Assembly: GCA_905233515.1 (NCBI GenBank)
Contig: CAJOEQ010000046.1
Coordinates: 1,752-10,038, forward strand
Length of the DNA: 8,287 bases
DNA from: an uncultured Synergistales bacterium
GTDB taxonomy: Bacteria > Synergistota > Synergistia > Synergistales > Aminobacteriaceae
Direction: 5' to 3'
The position numbers were made by a program, and so were the translations under genes. This document shows, one piece after another, positions 7,086-8,287 of the stretch (position 1 is the stretch's first letter; each line of letters opens with the position of its first letter). The notes under the pieces are model-generated. The model ran no database searches. It worked only from the letters and a program-made list of their open reading frames with translations, and was not told the origin of the DNA.

Positions 7086-7115
7086 TTGACATAATTAAAC
7101 ACGAAATATTATTAT
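7086..7115 (+). promoter_or_regulatory. Candidate sigma-70 promoter for the ROK regulator
   Basis: A perfect -35 TTGACA (7086-7091) is followed after 18 nt by TATTAT (7110-7115), placing a start near 7122 and a leader of about 56 nt. A perfect TATAAT at 7134-7139 is an alternative -10 but has no good -35 (ATTATT at 17 nt; TTGTCA at 7116-7121 is only 12 nt away). Confidence 0.5.
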
Positions 7116-7122
7116 TTGTCAA
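7094..7122 (-). promoter_or_regulatory. Candidate sigma-70 promoter for the SDR/ABC operon
   Basis: On the minus strand TTGACA (7122-7117) and TTTAAT (7099-7094, five of six to consensus) are separated by exactly 17 nt. Transcription would start near 7087, leaving a leader of about 290 nt before the GTG of the SDR gene. It occupies almost the same DNA as the opposing ROK promoter, so polymerase binding in the two directions should be mutually exclusive. Confidence 0.5.
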
Positions 7123-7139
7123 CGCAAAAAATGTATAAT

Positions 7140-7160
7140 ATTCAATCATGATTCAATCAT
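7140..7160. repeat. Tandem 10-bp repeat with palindrome, candidate operator
   Basis: ATTCAATCAT occurs at 7140-7149 and again at 7151-7160, an 11-bp period close to one helical turn. The second copy sits within a perfect inverted repeat ATGATT-C-AATCAT (7148-7160). It lies between the candidate ROK promoter and the ribosome binding site, where an autoregulatory operator would be expected. Function is inferred from position and symmetry only. Confidence 0.45.
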
Positions 7161-7177
7161 AAAAGGAGAAAATTTTT

Positions 7178-8287
7178 ATGGTACAGAGCATAACACCCGC
7201 TCAAATACGCGAACACAATAAAAATAGAATATACGAATTAATTTACAAGCAAGGCCATAAAGGAATCTCCCAGCAGGAAATTTCTTCGGCTCTCAACATA
7301 AGCCGCCCTACTGTAGCATATAATTTGCGTGAACTTCATAAAGAAGGATTAATAATTCATGAAAATTTGCAGACTGAGCAGTCTCAAACAGCAGGAAGAA
7401 AGCCTATAATATGGGCTGCTAATTCAGATCATAAAATCGCAATCGGTGTAGAAATTTTGCGCGAGACTGTGAAAATAATAGCAATAAATTTATACGCTGA
7501 AAAAATTAATCGTGAAGTCATAAAAATAGAATTCAAGAATGACGAGTCATATTTTAAATATATCAGCGAACGAGTTAAAAAATTTATAGACTCATTGACT
7601 CTAAAGCAGGCAGCAAAAAAAATTTTAGGTATAGGCTTTGCACTGCAGGGGCTTGTATCTGAAGACGGCCAAACTGTAATTTACGGCGAAATTCTTAAAT
7701 GCACTGGCTTAAAAATTGAAGTGTTCACAAAATGGCTTGATTATCCGTGTATGTTCGTTCATGAACCGGACGGGGCGGCGTTGTCTGAATTATGGGTATC
7801 GCCTGAATTAAGAGACGCAATTTATTTATCAATGAGCGTGCATTTAGGCGGAGCAGTCATCAGAGATCGCAAAGTTATGAACGGTATTCACAGACATTCA
7901 GCAACTTTTGAACATATACGAGCAAAAGACGAAGACGGCGATTTATGTTATTGCGGCCTTAGAGGGTGCGTTGAAACTGTATGCTCAATGACTGCACTAA
8001 TAGGAGAAGGCAAGAATCCTGATAAATTTTTTGAACGTGTACGAGCTAACAAGCCTAAAGAGTCAAAACGCTGGAAAATTTTCCTTGAATATTTAGCGAG
8101 ATTAATAACGAACTTGCATTTAATTATTGACACAAAATATATTCTCGGCGGACATTTAGCACCTTATTTCACAGATAAAGACGTTAAATTTCTTTATGAC
8201 AAGATTCGCGAAAATACACCTTTTATAGAAGACGATGATTTTATTCTTATTAGCAAAATGCCGTCTCATAATATTACAATAGGGGCT
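7178..8287 (+). CDS. ROK-family transcriptional regulator (runs off right edge)
   Basis: This is probably the sugar-responsive repressor of the divergent operon and of itself. There are 370 uninterrupted codons to the window end; family repressors are usually 380-410 aa, so only a short C-terminal tail is missing. The N-terminus is a winged helix-turn-helix (about 15-62; recognition stretch NISRPTVAYNLREL at 40-53). The ROK domain follows: IGFALQGLV (152-160), zinc site CYCGLRGC (257-264) with the family's C-x-C-x4-C spacing, and YILGGHLAP (321-329). Kinase-type motifs are eroded. The usual glycine-rich D-G-T-G/V-G-x-G loop is VHLGGAV (221-227), the D-A-N-A motif is HEPDGAA (195-201), and the G-E-x-G-H sugar/zinc motif is ATFEH (242-246), keeping only the His. 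It is therefore a regulator and not a sugar kinase. The ATG has AAGGAG at 7163-7168, 9 nt away. Confidence 0.88.
   Translation, partial: MVQSITPAQIREHNKNRIYELIYKQGHKGISQQEISSALNISRPTVAYNLRELHKEGLIIHENLQTEQSQTAGRKPIIWAANSDHKIAIGVEILRETVKIIAINLYAEKINREVIKIEFKNDESYFKYISERVKKFIDSLTLKQAAKKILGIGFALQGLVSEDGQTVIYGEILKCTGLKIEVFTKWLDYPCMFVHEPDGAALSELWVSPELRDAIYLSMSVHLGGAVIRDRKVMNGIHRHSATFEHIRAKDEDGDLCYCGLRGCVETVCSMTALIGEGKNPDKFFERVRANKPKESKRWKIFLEYLARLITNLHLIIDTKYILGGHLAPYFTDKDVKFLYDKIRENTPFIEDDDFILISKMPSHNITIGA

Larger units (their letters stand above)
6795..7177. promoter_or_regulatory. Divergent control region between the SDR operon and the ROK regulator
   Basis: This 383-bp, very AT-rich stretch holds no convincing gene. 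It contains overlapping opposed promoters at 7086-7122, a tandem repeat/palindrome at 7140-7160, and, on the SDR side, a leader of about 290 nt. The leader has a near-perfect 16/17-bp direct repeat (6916-6931 and 6949-6965, 33 bp apart), four TCACG motifs (6840-6844, 6966-6970, 6998-7002, 7022-7026), and two copies of CGCAGATTTC (6832-6841, 7044-7053). A 66-codon frame across 6949-7149 on the minus strand lacks a ribosome binding site and is not called. Confidence 0.7.

Noticed and set aside
7116..7139. Promoter TTGTCA plus TATAAT for the ROK gene
   Set aside because: Both hexamers are good but only 12 nt apart, too close for sigma-70; kept only as an alternative -10.
6949..7149. 66-codon minus-strand frame in the control region
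   Set aside because: Low-complexity AT-rich composition, no ribosome binding site, and overlap with both promoter candidates.
7948..8133. 61-codon minus-strand frame inside the ROK gene
   Set aside because: Antisense shadow of the conserved ROK domain.
1..8287. CRISPR arrays, tRNA/rRNA genes, insertion sequences, integrases or defence genes
   Set aside because: Looked for spaced repeats, cloverleaf ends, transposase or nuclease motifs on both strands and saw none.

Overview
The window reads as one carbohydrate (probably sugar-alcohol or related ketose/uronate) uptake-and-oxidation operon on the minus strand, with a divergently transcribed ROK-family regulator on the plus strand. Base composition is AT-rich. 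Ribosome binding sites are strong (GGAGG type), and starts include GTG and TTG as well as ATG. The periplasmic binding protein has a Sec signal peptide with an AxA-type cleavage site and no lipobox, which points to a diderm bacterium. From the overall look (AT-rich, short-spaced operon, non-lipoprotein sugar-binding protein) I would guess a host-associated member of Synergistota, but this is an impression and not proven by the sequence.

Layout, in the order of minus-strand transcription: a control region of about 380 bp (6795-7177); an SDR dehydrogenase resembling polyol/ketose reductases (6794-6018); a sugar ABC importer in the order binding protein (5941-4916), double-domain ATPase (4839-3292), permease (3285-2290); a 184-aa protein of unknown function (2226-1672); a zinc-dependent sorbitol/iditol-type dehydrogenase broken by two short deletions (1642-630); and the N-terminal 208 codons of a mannitol dehydrogenase/fructuronate reductase family enzyme that runs off the left edge (626-1). 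Going the other way, the ROK regulator starts at 7178 and runs off the right edge after 370 codons.

Likely joint role: the importer brings in a sugar or sugar alcohol. Two or three NAD(P)-dependent oxidoreductases from different superfamilies (SDR, zinc MDR, mannitol dehydrogenase family) interconvert polyol and keto forms. The ROK protein senses the substrate and controls both divergent promoters. The exact substrate cannot be read from the sequence, and no sugar kinase or aldolase is visible inside the window.

Points of most interest: the zinc dehydrogenase has two separate frameshifting deletions, one removing two of the four structural-zinc cysteines. A terminator-like hairpin sits after the permease and its 3' arm contains the Shine-Dalgarno of the unknown gene. 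The control region has face-to-face overlapping promoters built on an inverted TTGACA/TGTCAA pair, a tandem 10-bp repeat with an embedded palindrome just upstream of the regulator, and a leader of about 290 nt with repeated motifs. The ROK regulator keeps the zinc cysteines but has lost most of the glucokinase-type sugar/ATP motifs. I see no CRISPR array, tRNA, rRNA, insertion sequence or phage gene. Apart from the unknown gene and the lesions, the region is a recognisable catabolic operon and not a wholly new system.
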